Shown: piece after piece, positions 25,560 to 34,400 of the stretch | How the letters are laid out: each line of letters begins with the position of its first letter | Position numbering within the stretch: the first letter of the stretch is position 1 | NCBI GenBank assembly: GCA_016490735.1 | Contig: JAEMWC010000998.1 | Location: 146,001-210,000 of the forward strand | DNA from: Pachyseris speciosa | Taxonomy: Eukaryota; Cnidaria; Anthozoa; Scleractinia; Pachyseridae | DNA: 64,000 nt | Direction of reading: 5' to 3' | Notes under the pieces: model-generated | The model's input: only the letters and a program-made list of their open reading frames with translations | Databases searched by the model: none | Told to the model about the DNA's origin: nothing | Program-made: the position numbers and the translations under genes

Positions 25560-27202
25560 TTCATCATGCTTATAAAAGTAACAGGCCTGGGTTAAATTAA
25601 ATAAAAGACTAATTGGTGGTGGTTGGGCGAAACGTTTTCCTTAGATTTGCCAGAAAAACAGTCTTTAAATTTGGGGAACAATTCCAATGAGCAGTGTTCA
25701 TCAATTTTACTCATTTAGTCATGTATTACAACTGCTTTAGCCAAACATTAAAATCGCATCAGTGTTAAAGTCCGGGATCATTAAATAGTAATGGTTAAAT
25801 CTGAAAGCGCAGAACCAAACAATAAACAGCCAAGATAAATTGCCTGCTTTGAGGGCGTTATAGTATAAGGTGATGATATCAAATGACATACGAGTGGCAT
25901 CAGGATTACTATAAGGACATTTGTCATTTTCAACACTGTTAAATTTCAATGTATACGCGGCGAATGCTTTGCGTTTTAATTATTTCAGCCCCTTTGTATT
26001 TATATCCATTAACGATTAAGGATATTGTTTCAATGTTCACTTTATTTAGATGAGCTAAATCAACAGCAAAGTAAAAATGCTCCAATTTGTGGAATCTAAT
26101 TGCTTCCTTGTTTCTTTGTGCAACTAGCAAAGATTTCCTTGAATTTTTTGTCGGCGGTCAGCTGAGAAGTCGTTTAACGGAACGTGGGATTGAGGTTGGA
26201 GGTGATGACAAGCGCTCTCTTGATGACAAACCGTCAAATGATGATGAGTGCGGTGACGACGATGATGACGAGAATCGTTATTACGTCGGCAATGATGATT
26301 ATTATTACGACTTTAGAAGACGAATGTTCGCGGAGCTCTTCTACGACGATGACAGGCGCCGCCGCATAATCATTCAGGGAAACGGCCAGGAGATAAGGAT
26401 CGTTTTTAGAGCCGATGCCAGTGTAACCAGGCGCGGTTTCAGAGCTCAGTTCAGCGTGCAGCAAGGTTAGCGAGTACATTTTATGCGACCTTTTATATGA
26501 TCCAAGAATTAAACGTCAATTTTTCCTGGATCAGCATTCCCGAACCTTTAAGGGACGGTAATGGCAAAGAGAATGCCGCAATACAAAAGGGAGTTAATTA
26601 ATCAGCAAACCAATATCCCCTGTAAGTAAATATATTACTTTTGCGTTATTTGAAAATTAAGCTGAACGTGAAATGACCATATTATTTTGTGGCCTGTTTG
26701 TGAAGAACTTGATAGCACGGCGGTGAAGATTTCTTATTCTCAACCTCAACGCCTTACCCAGTTTAGTCGACTTCCCTACTAGTTCGCCCATCACAGTGTA
26801 CGATTCAAGCGAGTTGGAATTATTCCAAAGTCATTCCAATATCGTGAATTTGTATTTAAAATGACAATTTCGTTGCCGTTGTACCGTCGTCCCTGCTTAT
26901 TAGCTCTCTATCTCTGGCATATAAGCTATGATAAGGACTCCCGGTTTTACGTAAATTTTCATTATTCAAAAAAATAATTTTTTTTTTGAAAAGAAAAACT
27001 ACTGCCTATGCCGGAATAGTTCCAAAACGCACACCCTGAGTTTCATCAGATATGGATAAGTCGTGTAATTAGAATACTCACTGAACGTTCGGGTGTTGTT
27101 GTTGTTGTTGTTGTTGTTTTTTTGGTAGGAGGTGGAGGAACAACTGATGGCGGTACATCAACCGATAGTGGCGGGTCTAGCGATGAAGAATACGTTTACT
27201 GA
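11871..27202 (+). CDS. LU-CUB secreted protein, gene 1 (six exons)
   Basis: Proposed exons: 11871-11915, 17009-17120, 20931-21218, 24974-25127, 26128-26465, 27129-27202. All introns are GT/AG and phases agree (0,1,1,2,1), giving 336 codons plus TGA. Exon 1 ([15 protein letters not shown]) and the start of exon 2 ([12 protein letters not shown]) make a signal peptide. Exon 3 is a Ly-6/uPAR three-finger domain with 12 Cys, from SCFQC to the family-typical GCCSVSGCN, and several N-glycosylation sequons (NET, NST, NLT, NDS). Exons 4-5 form a CUB domain: [37 protein letters not shown], then [14 protein letters not shown] and GFRAQFSV. Its C3-C4 loop and the segment after C4 hold an extra Asp/Arg/Tyr-rich insert ([13 protein letters not shown]). 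The tail is Gly/Ser/Asp-rich, ending EEYVY. Probably secreted; ligand unknown. Domain calls are firm; the exon 1-2 joins rest on phase and on conservation in three copies. Confidence 0.82.
13166..13274 (-). other. Candidate short coding exon in left palindrome arm
   Basis: On minus, ATG (13274) opens 36 codons, including [16 protein letters not shown] and WEFVCKKR, and ends at a consensus donor (C/GTAAGT, 13166/13165). The right arm carries the mirror copy. The family is not recognised; it may be a first exon of a gene belonging to the palindromic element. Confidence 0.3.
14476..14584 (+). other. Candidate short coding exon in right palindrome arm
   Basis: Mirror of 13166-13274: ATG at 14476, 36 codons plus one base, then GTAAGT at 14585. 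It differs from the left copy by one residue (EKD instead of EQD). Both copies point away from the palindrome centre. No downstream exon is identified. Confidence 0.3.
15048..15128. repeat. (TATG)n microsatellite
   Basis: About 20 tetranucleotide units immediately outside the right palindrome arm, followed by a short TA-rich run. Confidence 0.97.
15206..17008. other. Intron 1 remainder of gene 1
   Basis: Shared with 33076-34887 and 50252-52056. Holds a decayed version of the 116-codon frame that is open at 33550-33900. At 16820-16926 an imperfect inverted repeat (aattttatccttggttcaa / ttgaaccaagaataaaatt, arms about 35 bp) is present in all three units and could be a small MITE. No exon recognised apart from exon 2 at its end. 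Confidence 0.5.
18633..18753. mobile_element. 121-bp MITE nested in the Mutator-like element
   Basis: Terminal inverted repeats of about 37 bp begin CAGGGCTGAGTTGCTC and CAGGGCCCAGTTGCTC and end in the self-complementary GGTTAGCGCTAACC, so each arm can also fold on itself. Present at the same place in all three units. Confidence 0.75.
18847..19202 (-). mobile_element. Retrozyme-like insertion with hammerhead ribozyme, unit 1
   Basis: A 356-bp insertion flanked by the 13-bp direct repeat GTTGTTAATTTTA (18834-18846, 19203-19215). Unit 2 has one copy of that 13-mer at the same place and no insertion. On minus it holds a type I hammerhead ribozyme. A 59-bp direct repeat lies at 18849-18907 and 19103-19161 (period 254 bp), the terminal redundancy expected if a circular RNA of about 254 nt was reverse-transcribed for more than one turn. 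A 46-bp inverted repeat (19060-19105 / 19158-19203) brackets the second repeat copy. There is no protein, so it must move using another element's enzymes. Structure and duplication are seen; the retrozyme assignment is inference from the metazoan family (about 170-400 nt, type I hammerheads). Confidence 0.8.
18953..19033 (-). ncRNA. Type I hammerhead self-cleaving ribozyme
   Basis: Read on minus, all core parts occur in order. Stem I 5' strand (19033-19009) is followed by CTGATGA (19008-19002), stem II GGCC/GGCC with loop TAACAA, then GAA. A minimal stem III follows (GC-AGCT-GT), then the cleavage triplet GTC with scission expected after 18976, then the stem I 3' strand (18975-18953). Stem I pairs GCCATG with CATGGC and AGCATTAG with CTAATGCT around an internal loop (CTAT/TG), the place where type I ribozymes form the loop-loop contact with stem II. 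GCAGCTGT is self-complementary (with G-U ends), so two molecules could form an 8-bp stem III; known retrozymes with tiny stem III cleave as dimers. Confidence 0.87.
19285..20804. other. Intron 2, no exon recognised
   Basis: Conserved among units. A minus-strand 69-codon frame at 19673-19882, starting [17 protein letters not shown], is open in units 1 and 3 (54727-54936) but broken in unit 2; I do not recognise it. A + frame at 20379-20453 ([18 protein letters not shown]) is too short to judge. Confidence 0.4.
20805..20880 (+). pseudogene. Vestigial duplicate of the start of the LU exon, unit 1
   Basis: tttatcagatttttctcc...tttgagccacttccagtgc mirrors the acceptor and first codons of exon 3 (20923-20960), including about 45 bp upstream, at a spacing of about 126 bp. 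The first Cys codon of the LU domain is changed to His (SHFQC instead of SCFQC) and the frame does not continue as an LU domain. It follows a usable-looking AG and could compete as an acceptor. Confidence 0.65.
21478..21660 (+). mobile_element. tRNA-derived SINE, unit 1
   Basis: The head ggcttgttagctcagttgg keeps a good A box; the B box region (gggtgcttctcccgtcgaag) is degenerate. A T-rich segment and cttaagtagtgttcataact follow, as in tRNA-derived SINEs I know from anthozoans. It cannot be a working tRNA because the T arm is disrupted. It lies in intron 3 in the same orientation as the gene. Confidence 0.7.
22824..23960 (-). pseudogene. Non-LTR retrotransposon (LINE) reverse transcriptase remnant, unit 1
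   Basis: On minus the frames carry, in order and with shifts and stops, [17 protein letters not shown] (RT motif A region), [24 protein letters not shown] (catalytic Asp pair), a [12 protein letters not shown] segment and the C-terminal [20 protein letters not shown]. This order matches the jockey/CR1-like class of RT. It is truncated at the 5' end and lies antisense in intron 3. Several frameshifts make it dead. Confidence 0.85.
25386..25561. repeat. (AAT)n / (ATT)n microsatellites in intron 4, unit 1
   Basis: An AAT run (25386-25457, interrupted) and an ATT run (25521-25560) separated by attggtgttggttgggcc, a motif that recurs after the second run. The A-rich and T-rich runs are roughly complementary. 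Run lengths differ in the three units. Confidence 0.93.
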
Positions 27203-28867
27203 ACTTACTCAAGCTAAGGATTCTCAAGATCTAGCAAGAGCAAGACTAAAGTAAAGCTGATTTCGCTATAGTTTTGCTGTTTATCAGTCTTAATGAAGAT
27301 GTACCTACAAACATAAAATGCAGGTGTTAATCATTAAATGTTAGAACATTAGCAGTTCCCCATAACAGTTACATCCCACACTGATTGCATATCGCTCGCC
27401 TTGGATTTTATTTCGCCAACGTGGTTATTTGAGCAAGGTGGTCTCAATGGAGTTCAGACCGCCGAGAAAGCTTGAATTTTTATTTACTGCCCTGTGTTGC
27501 TGCCAGAAGATTCTTTTTCCACGTTTCCTGAGCATATATAGTTCCGTGTTTACCTTTCTGAATTGTTTACAAAATAAACATTTTACCATTAAAATACTGC
27601 TGGTTTCAATTGATTACTGTTTTTCTTGTCAAAAGCAATACAGCTTTAACCGCTTTAATTTATGGGCGACGTTTCTTTTTCTTCTTCTTCCGTTTTTTTT
27701 TTTTTTTAAAAAGAACTTTGCATAGCATGCAACAGGGGCACCCATCGAGCCAAATCAACCAAAAGTGGTAAAAAGGCATTTTTAAGTACCTTATGGTGTT
27801 TGAAGTCTCTTTAAAGTGTGTTTTCATAAGCTGGAAGAAATTCATCTGTTTGGATTCCCTATAGCTGAAAGTTTAATTGCCCGAAAATGTTACGTTAGGG
27901 AACAAAATCTTCCTTTGAGAAAATGCAAGCTGAAATTCCACGAGCTTTCTTGGGAACTACTTTCTTTCAGAAAATGCTAGCTGACGTTTTTGACTGCCAA
28001 AGACAGCAATTACGACCTTTCCGAAAATCTCAGGGGCTAGGAAAATCCAAGTGCACTGTTTAATCGATGCTGAAATCCTAAGGCGAATTACCCTCCAACG
28101 AACAAATATCTATTGAAACTTGTCGTTGGGTGCCCCTGATGCAATCCACTTGGACGACTTGGTTTTCACGAGTCATGACAGATTTGGCAAGCCTTGTGAC
28201 GAGCCGAATGTCGTTAGAATTGTCGGCTCTCCTCCACAACAATATAATTTGCTGAATAGATATTACAATTTGTCCGTCCATCCGAATGCAGCGGAGCTAA
28301 TCAAATCGGTGAGAAGAAACCTCTTCAAGACGGTAGAGACCATGATGAAGTCGCGCGAAAAATGGTTGGTGCTGAATTGTTCACAAAAGTATCATAAACA
28401 TTTTACCATTAAAATACTGCTGGTTTCAATTGACTACTGTTTTGCTTGTAAAACGCAATACAGCTTTATCTGCTATATGGGCGAATTTCTTAAATAAAAT
28501 AAAAAAGAATTTTGCAGAGCATGCAGTCCACTTGGTCTTCACGAGTCGTGATTTGGAAAGCCTTGTGACGAGCCGAATGTCATTAGAATTGTCGGCTTTT
28601 CTCGTCAATAAGATAATTTGCCGTAAATTCACATTAATTTTTCAAAATACCTTTGGCCTGTTTGTTGACAAAATCGTCTTTGGACGTGCAGGAACTCACG
28701 TGTCAATTATTCTGGCCGGCACCAAAGAATTCTTATCTGAAAGTTTTTCGTATTTTCACGAACCGATTTGGCAAAATTTGCCAGACATACTTCGTAATCT
28801 TTGTATCGTTTCTGATGAAACGAAAACTGTAATCTTAAGTTTCACTTTATTGCATTTCGTACGCAGT
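27203..28867 (+). repeat. 3' flank with internally duplicated modules, unit 1
   Basis: Two modules occur twice: cattttaccattaaaatactg at about 27580 and 28400, and the stretch cacttgg...cacgagtc...cttgtgacgagccgaatgtc at about 28144-28216 and 28528-28580. This is an old local duplication of about 400-800 bp. Open frames here (for example from 28120) change between units and match nothing I know, so I read this as 3' UTR and spacer. Confidence 0.55.
27573..27578 (+). terminator. Candidate polyadenylation signal, gene 1
   Basis: AATAAA about 370 bp after the stop codon; the same hexamer is kept at the same relative place in genes 2 and 3. Choice of this site over others is inference. Confidence 0.4.
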
Positions 28868-28992
28868 CAGTATAAAATATGGACTGCGGACTGAGGACCC
28901 GGACTGCGGACTGGGTATAAAACGCGTACTGAGTATAAAATGCAGACTGAAGGCTGCGGACTAGGTACAAAACGCGGACTGAGTACAAAACA
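28868..28992. repeat. Minisatellite (cggactg..gtataaaa)n, unit 1
   Basis: Irregular repeats of about 20 bp built from gcggactg and gtataaaacg / gtacaaaacg. From memory this motif is widespread in coral genomes. Copy at 46685-46803 in unit 2. Confidence 0.7.
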
Positions 28993-29375
28993 CTGTAAAA
29001 AAGGCGGGTGTGGACAAAACATGGCCTAGGCCACCCTGTGGCCTACCGGTGGTCATTGAAAAAAATTCGGTTCAGCATTGCTGGAAACCTGTGTAAACAA
29101 CTTTCAGCGTCAATCTGTCATACCTACGACTCTCTTCTGTTCTCTCGGTGGCGTTTCGTTCAAATTTTCTAAACAGACTCTTAATCGAACTGAATTCGGA
29201 ATATTTTATACCTTTAATTCTTTTTAAATTAAATGTTTTCTAAAAGTCCAAGACACCCGTTCAGGGAATTTAGAAGTCAGGAAACACACAAAAGTCTCGA
29301 AAGAAATATGTCCCGAGGAATGGCCGACGTGCGATACTACTCACTTTCTAAAGTGGCCACGTTGCCAGCGTGGTT

Positions 29376-29450
29376 GCTCACGTAGTGTAGTGGTTATCAC
29401 GTCCGACTTGTAACCTGGGGAACGTCGGTTTGATTCCGACTCGGGGTGAG
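29376..29450 (+). tRNA. tRNA-like sequence 1 (array 1), anticodon position TGT
   Basis: A box TAGTGTAGTGGTTATCAC, T arm GTCGG-TTTGATT-CCGAC fully paired, seven-base loop cttgtaa with TGT in anticodon position, followed by seven T. The anticodon stem pairs poorly (three of five), so it may be a tRNA-derived repeat and not a working tRNA. Confidence 0.45.
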
Positions 29451-29705
29451 AAGTTTTTTTATTTATTTGAGATCTGTGTCGAAAGCTGAGTTACAAACTG
29501 TGTTTGCATGGTTCGGTAAGTAAATATGGTTCTACGGCTTTTATGGCTTCAAAGGTATTTACATATACATGTAATATTGATAATTCCCGTTCAGGGAATT
29601 TAAAAGCCAAGAAACACCCAAAAGTCTTGAGAGAAAAATGTTCCGAGGAATAACCGACGTGCGATACTACTAACCTTTTAATGTGGCCACGTTGCTAGCG
29701 AGGTT

Positions 29706-29780
29706 GCTCTTGTAGTGTAGTGGTTATCATGCCCGACTAGTGACCTGGGGAACGTTTGTTAGATTCCGACACGGGGCGAG
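29706..29780 (+). tRNA. tRNA-like sequence 2 (array 1), degenerate
   Basis: Same layout, but the T stem is damaged (cgtttgttagattccgaca); TTTTT follows. Probably a pseudo-tRNA. Confidence 0.3.
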
Positions 29781-30031
29781 AAGTTTTTCTTTCATTTGAG
29801 ATGTGCGTCGAACGGCTGTGTGGCAAACTTTGTTTTGCATGGTTCGGTAAGTAAATATTGTTCTACGGCTTTTATGGCTTGGAAGGTACTTACATGTAAA
29901 TTTGATAATTCCCGTTCAGGGAATTTAGAAGCCAGGAAACACACAAAAGTCTCGAAAGAAAAATGTTCCGAGGAATGGCCGTCGGTGCGATACTACTCAA
30001 TTTCTGAAGTGGCCACGTTGCCAGCCTGGTT

Positions 30032-30104
30032 GCTCCGGTAGTGTAGTGGTTATCACGCCCGACTAGTAACCTGGGAAACGTCGGTTCGATTCCCACTCGG
30101 GGCA
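30032..30104 (+). tRNA. tRNA-like sequence 3 (array 1), anticodon position AGT
   Basis: Acceptor GCTCCGG pairs with TCGGGGC (two wobbles), intact A box and B box GGTTCGATTCC, loop ctagtaa with AGT in anticodon position, T6 downstream. This is the best acceptor-stem candidate, but the anticodon stem is weak. Confidence 0.45.
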
Positions 30105-30430
30105 AGAAGTGTTTTTTCATTTAAGATGTGTGTCGAAAGCTGGGTGAACTGTGTTTACATGGTTCGGTCAGTAAATATTGTTCTGCGGCTTTCATGGCTT
30201 CGTAGGTATTTACTGTATGAACTGTGTTTGCATGGCTCGGTCAGTAAATATTGTTCTGCGGCTTTCATGGCTTCGAAGGTGTTTACATATAATATTGATA
30301 ATTCCCGTTTAGGGAATTTAGATCTAAGCCAGGAAACACACAAAATTCTCGAAAGAAAAATGTTCCGAGGAATAACCGACGTGCGATACTACTCACTTCC
30401 TACTAAAGTGGCCGCGTTGCCAACGTGGTT

Positions 30431-30501
30431 GCTCCCGCGGTAGTGGTTATCACACCCGACTTGTAACCTCGGGAACGTCGGTTCGATTCCGACTCGGGGC
30501 A
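30431..30501 (+). tRNA. tRNA-like sequence 4 (array 1), A box shortened
   Basis: Four bases are missing at the start of the A box (gctcccgcggtagtggttatc). The T arm GTCGG/CCGAC is perfect. No oligo-T follows, so it lacks the usual pol III terminator. Confidence 0.35.
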
Positions 30502-30545
30502 AGAGGCAAACTGTGTTTGCATGGTTCGGTAAGTAAATATTAAAA

Positions 30546-31461
30546 CGCCAGGTGTTGTTGTGGTCGTGTGATCCGTTATTTCTTCCCAAGTAATATACAT
30601 AAGGGTGTACAAGAACGGCTTAATATATTGTATTGTAAACAAAGATACATCGTCTTGCCGACTGTTATATATTGCTGTCAAAATATTAAAGGGAGTCAAA
30701 AAGCTAAAACACTGAGGCTCTGTAGGATCTAAAAAGATAAGCTGATCGAGCTAGGAAAGTGAGATAAAGGATCCGTCAAAGATGAAAAAGTTTCAGATTA
30801 CTTTCACGGTAGGTTTTCATTTTTTGATTTGAGATATTTTACAGCCCTGATAAGTATTTTTTTCTTCAACGTTATATCAACACTGATCTATTTGCAACCT
30901 TGTTTGCACCTTCTGTTGCATTGTTTGGTATTCCATCACGATCTCAGTAAAGTTTAATAGATTGCCCATCTCGGCCAGCAAAACCCAGTGTTACTAATCT
31001 CTCTCTCATTTGTCACTGCACAGTGTAGTTTTGGTAGTGGAGCTAAGGTGTAGCAAACTTGGGTTCCAAATTAAACATTAACCAAATTTGCGCTAACTGT
31101 AAAATCGACGTATTTATACATCCCCCTGAGAAGTGGTCTCCGCAGAAAGGGTTGAATACCACAACTAAGACAACGCCAAAGGCCAGGCTAAACAAAAAAA
31201 AAAAACAAAACAACAACAACAACAACAACAACAACACTTTATTTACATTTCCATTACACGCTAATCTATGAGAAAAATACTTAAAGGTCTAAATTCTAAA
31301 GCTCTCCTATTATTTTAGGAACTAAAATAGCAAGCATAGGTATCATTTAATTAAGCACATACAATTGCAGAGAATCCGGCTTTCAACGAGGAGACGAGTT
31401 ACTCCATTTGGTCAAAGATTACCGCGGCTTAATCTTTCCATATTTTGCAAGCCCACACAAC
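30546..31461 (+). repeat. Promoter/first-exon block, copy 2 (gene 2)
   Basis: Homologous to 11665-12512, with the same conserved stretch before the first exon (tgttatatattgctgt) and the same sequence after it up to the hAT insertion point. Upstream of it lies the tRNA-like array. Confidence 0.7.
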
Positions 31462-34400
31462 TCTGACAGGGCCGTACATAGCGGGGGGGTGGGGGATGGG
31501 GGGTGGGGGGGGAGGGGCAGGAGGGGGGAGTTGTCCCCGCCAGCAAAACTAAATGTTTTTATTTTCTAATACAGTGTTTGATTTTGCTGGGCTATTTCTT
31601 GTAGCTATATTGGTCCGAAATCTCAAGAAAACTGACTAATTGACTGATAAATCTTCCTTCAATGCAAATTCCAAATAATTATTTTGGAAGTTCTTTTGAG
31701 GCAAAAGTCAGTACGAGTTGCATGTGCTAATGAAGACGAAGAAGATGAATCTTCCAAAACATTGGAAGGGGGAAGCAAGCGACAGACTGTACCGAAATTT
31801 TGTGCTACTCGTTGGAGTACAAAAGTTACTACCCTCTCTGCTCTTCTTGCTAAATATGGCTCTGTACTTTTAGCTCTGGATGAAATTTCGTCATCAAGCA
31901 GCGGCGATGCTAAACGTGATGCTTCAGCTTATTCACGTCTTCTCCAAGACTCTGAATTCATAGTCGCTTCTACAGTATCTCAGTTTGGTCTGTTTAGCCC
32001 AAGTAACAAAGTCCCTACGTGCAAGCTAAGAGCTGTAACCTTGGCGATGCATACCAAAGCGTAACAGTCTCGCCAAAGAATTCATTAAATCAGCAAGAGG
32101 AGATGAATCCTGGCAAAATTAGGTGTGGAGTCCAATCAGCCAGGTAGCTGACTCTATCAACGTCACCCTGGGAAAGCGAAGCGAAGCAAAGCTTCGAGGG
32201 CAAATATGCTAGTTTTAAGCATCTAGATTTCTCGGAGAAGTCTAATTCTGACGCAGCTGGCAAGGTGGAGGATGAAACACGCGGTGGAGCCAGAGTCAGG
32301 AAAAGAGGGAGCAATGCCTGATTGCAGTCCGCAAGAATTTCCCGCCATTCACAAGGTGCTGTCGATCTTTCTAACCACGCCTGTCGGAGGCGTCAGTTAC
32401 GAACGCTCCCTCTCAGCCCTACGCCGTCTCAAGCTATGGACTTGGTCATCAATGATAGAAGATCGGTTAAGTGGCCTTGCTATGCTGTTAATTCATCGCG
32501 GAACGGACTTCATTCCCACTCCAAAAGAGATATAAGACATGAAGTCAAATTGGAGAAGAATCTAGAACAGCCTAATATAGACTCGTTTTTGAGACTTGGT
32601 ATTCTGATACCGAAACCTGCAATTTGAGCTCAGTTCCTTCAAGCCAATCTCTGTTCAAACTAACGAAGGCTTTCAACTCATTTTTGAAACCATCCATACA
32701 AAGTGTTAACTACTGTTCGCAGTATAGCTTGAGTTAAAGATGGACGGTATATAAATCATCATTGTGTAGCAGAGACCTCGGGGGCAATTTCAAACTAAAC
32801 AAGGTGTTTATGCCATAATAAATCATGACAAATTAAAACAAAAAGCGTCAGTGTGGTTTGTTTCCTTAAAGGTATTAGAGGCAACCCTCTGTGTAGGGGT
32901 GAAAACAAACGTCCAACTAGAAACCCTGTCTGTATACGGGAGAACCCTGTGAAGGTGTGCGGAGTTTGCCCCCGCAGACAAAAAATCCTAGGTACGGCCC
33001 TGTCTGACAGGAATAAACTGGATAAAAACTTGACAGGAAATGTTGCCACTTCACTATGTTTAACCTTTCAGCAACAGTGCAAACCCAACTTGTTTCGCAT
33101 TTATACTAGTTGCTTTTTCAAAGCTCAAAGCTCTGTAGTTACTTAGCTTGGCTCTCTATTCACTTCTGAATATAACTCTCTCTGAAACATTTTCTCTCCG
33201 CACATTTTCGGTTCAAAACGTTTGAACAGGAAGATCTACGACCACCCTACGTGATGCTGGTTGTTTTGTGTTGGGCAATCTCTCACTCCTGATGAAATGG
33301 TTAAGTCACAGACGATGGTATGAATTATTCTTCAAATAAATCAGTTTATGAAGAATTTTTACTAACACCGGGCCAATCAGAAAGACCAGTCCACTACTTG
33401 AGGGATGGAAGATGGAAAATGGAATGGAGGAGTTGAGTCAGTTATTAACGGATGTTATTTACATAGATCTAGTTCGTCCGAACGTACCAGGTTTACACTT
33501 TAAAATCCGCATCATTCCTTAGAGGTTCCTCTTGATAACCTAGGAAATTATGGCCATTAAGGGCCGTTCTGTAAGTGCCCCACAACGATTAGCACGTTTT
33601 AAGAAGAAACTTAATCCACAACTAATTGGGCGAATAGCAACTATGAATATTGATGCTGTCTTGAGAACCAGCACTCAAATATTTGTTCGGGTGCTCGTTT
33701 TCTTTTTAGCTGATAATGATTGTCTTGAGTTAAATGCAATTAACATCTGGAATACAATGTTGTCAGGTGATGCTGTCAATTTGATTTCAAAAAGAAAAAC
33801 AAAGGTTGCTATTTTTGCCGTTAAAAGCGATACGTTGTTTAATTTTCTGCGAGGCAATGCAGTCACTTTCAAAAAAAAGTTGGATGGAAAAGCCATTTAG
33901 AGGTCATGTATTGTGGTCATAGTAAGTAAACTACGTAAAAAGAATGCAAAAGCCTCTGAAAGCTACAAGAATCGAAAAATCGAAAAGAGAGGTGAGTGGA
34001 CATAATATAAAACAAAGACGACGACAACTTTACGGTAGGTACAGTGGTTGAAGCTCTGGAAGGATCGTTATTATTACATTATTATGAACATAGGAACTCA
34101 GTTTTGGTACTCAACTGGAAAGTCCAGCCAATTCACCCGACACAGATTCCAGTGAATCATTCCAATGAATCATTCTGGAGAGAGGTCGTTGAAAACCTTG
34201 TTATGGCACGAACATAAGTTAATAATGACCTGTGTATTTCAGAAAAAGTCCGCTACATGTTACGAAAAGTTATAACCGTGCATTGTCACTGCCAGCAAAG
34301 TGTTCTCGTCCCCTACTCCCTTGGGCTGAATTAAGTGTCAGGTATGAAGCATATCTGCGGTTTTAATCATGGAAGTGAAAGCAAATATCCGCTGCTTTTT

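Larger units (their letters stand above)
29270..30545 (+). repeat. Tandem array of tRNA-like units, unit 1
   Basis: Four repeats of roughly 330 bp. Each has a tRNA-like segment, an oligo-T stretch in the first three, then gcatggttcggtaagtaaat, then cccgttcagggaattta and gttccgaggaat, leading into the next tRNA-like segment. It lies between the end of gene 1 and the first-exon block of gene 2. Confidence 0.8.

Noticed and set aside
25245..25575. Asn-rich and Leu/Ile-rich frames in intron 4
   Set aside because: AAT/ATT microsatellite translation.
26234..26479. Minus-strand 81-codon frame, repeated in units 2 and 3
   Set aside because: Shadow of CUB exon 5; conservation is explained by the coding exon on +.
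27429..27725. 98-codon frame after gene 1, also at 44883 and 62837
   Set aside because: Begins at TTG, ends in a poly-Phe run from a T tract whose frame varies among units; more likely 3' UTR.
29270..30545. CRISPR-like or satellite array
   Set aside because: Repeats are long (330 bp), few and contain tRNA-like segments; eukaryotic context.
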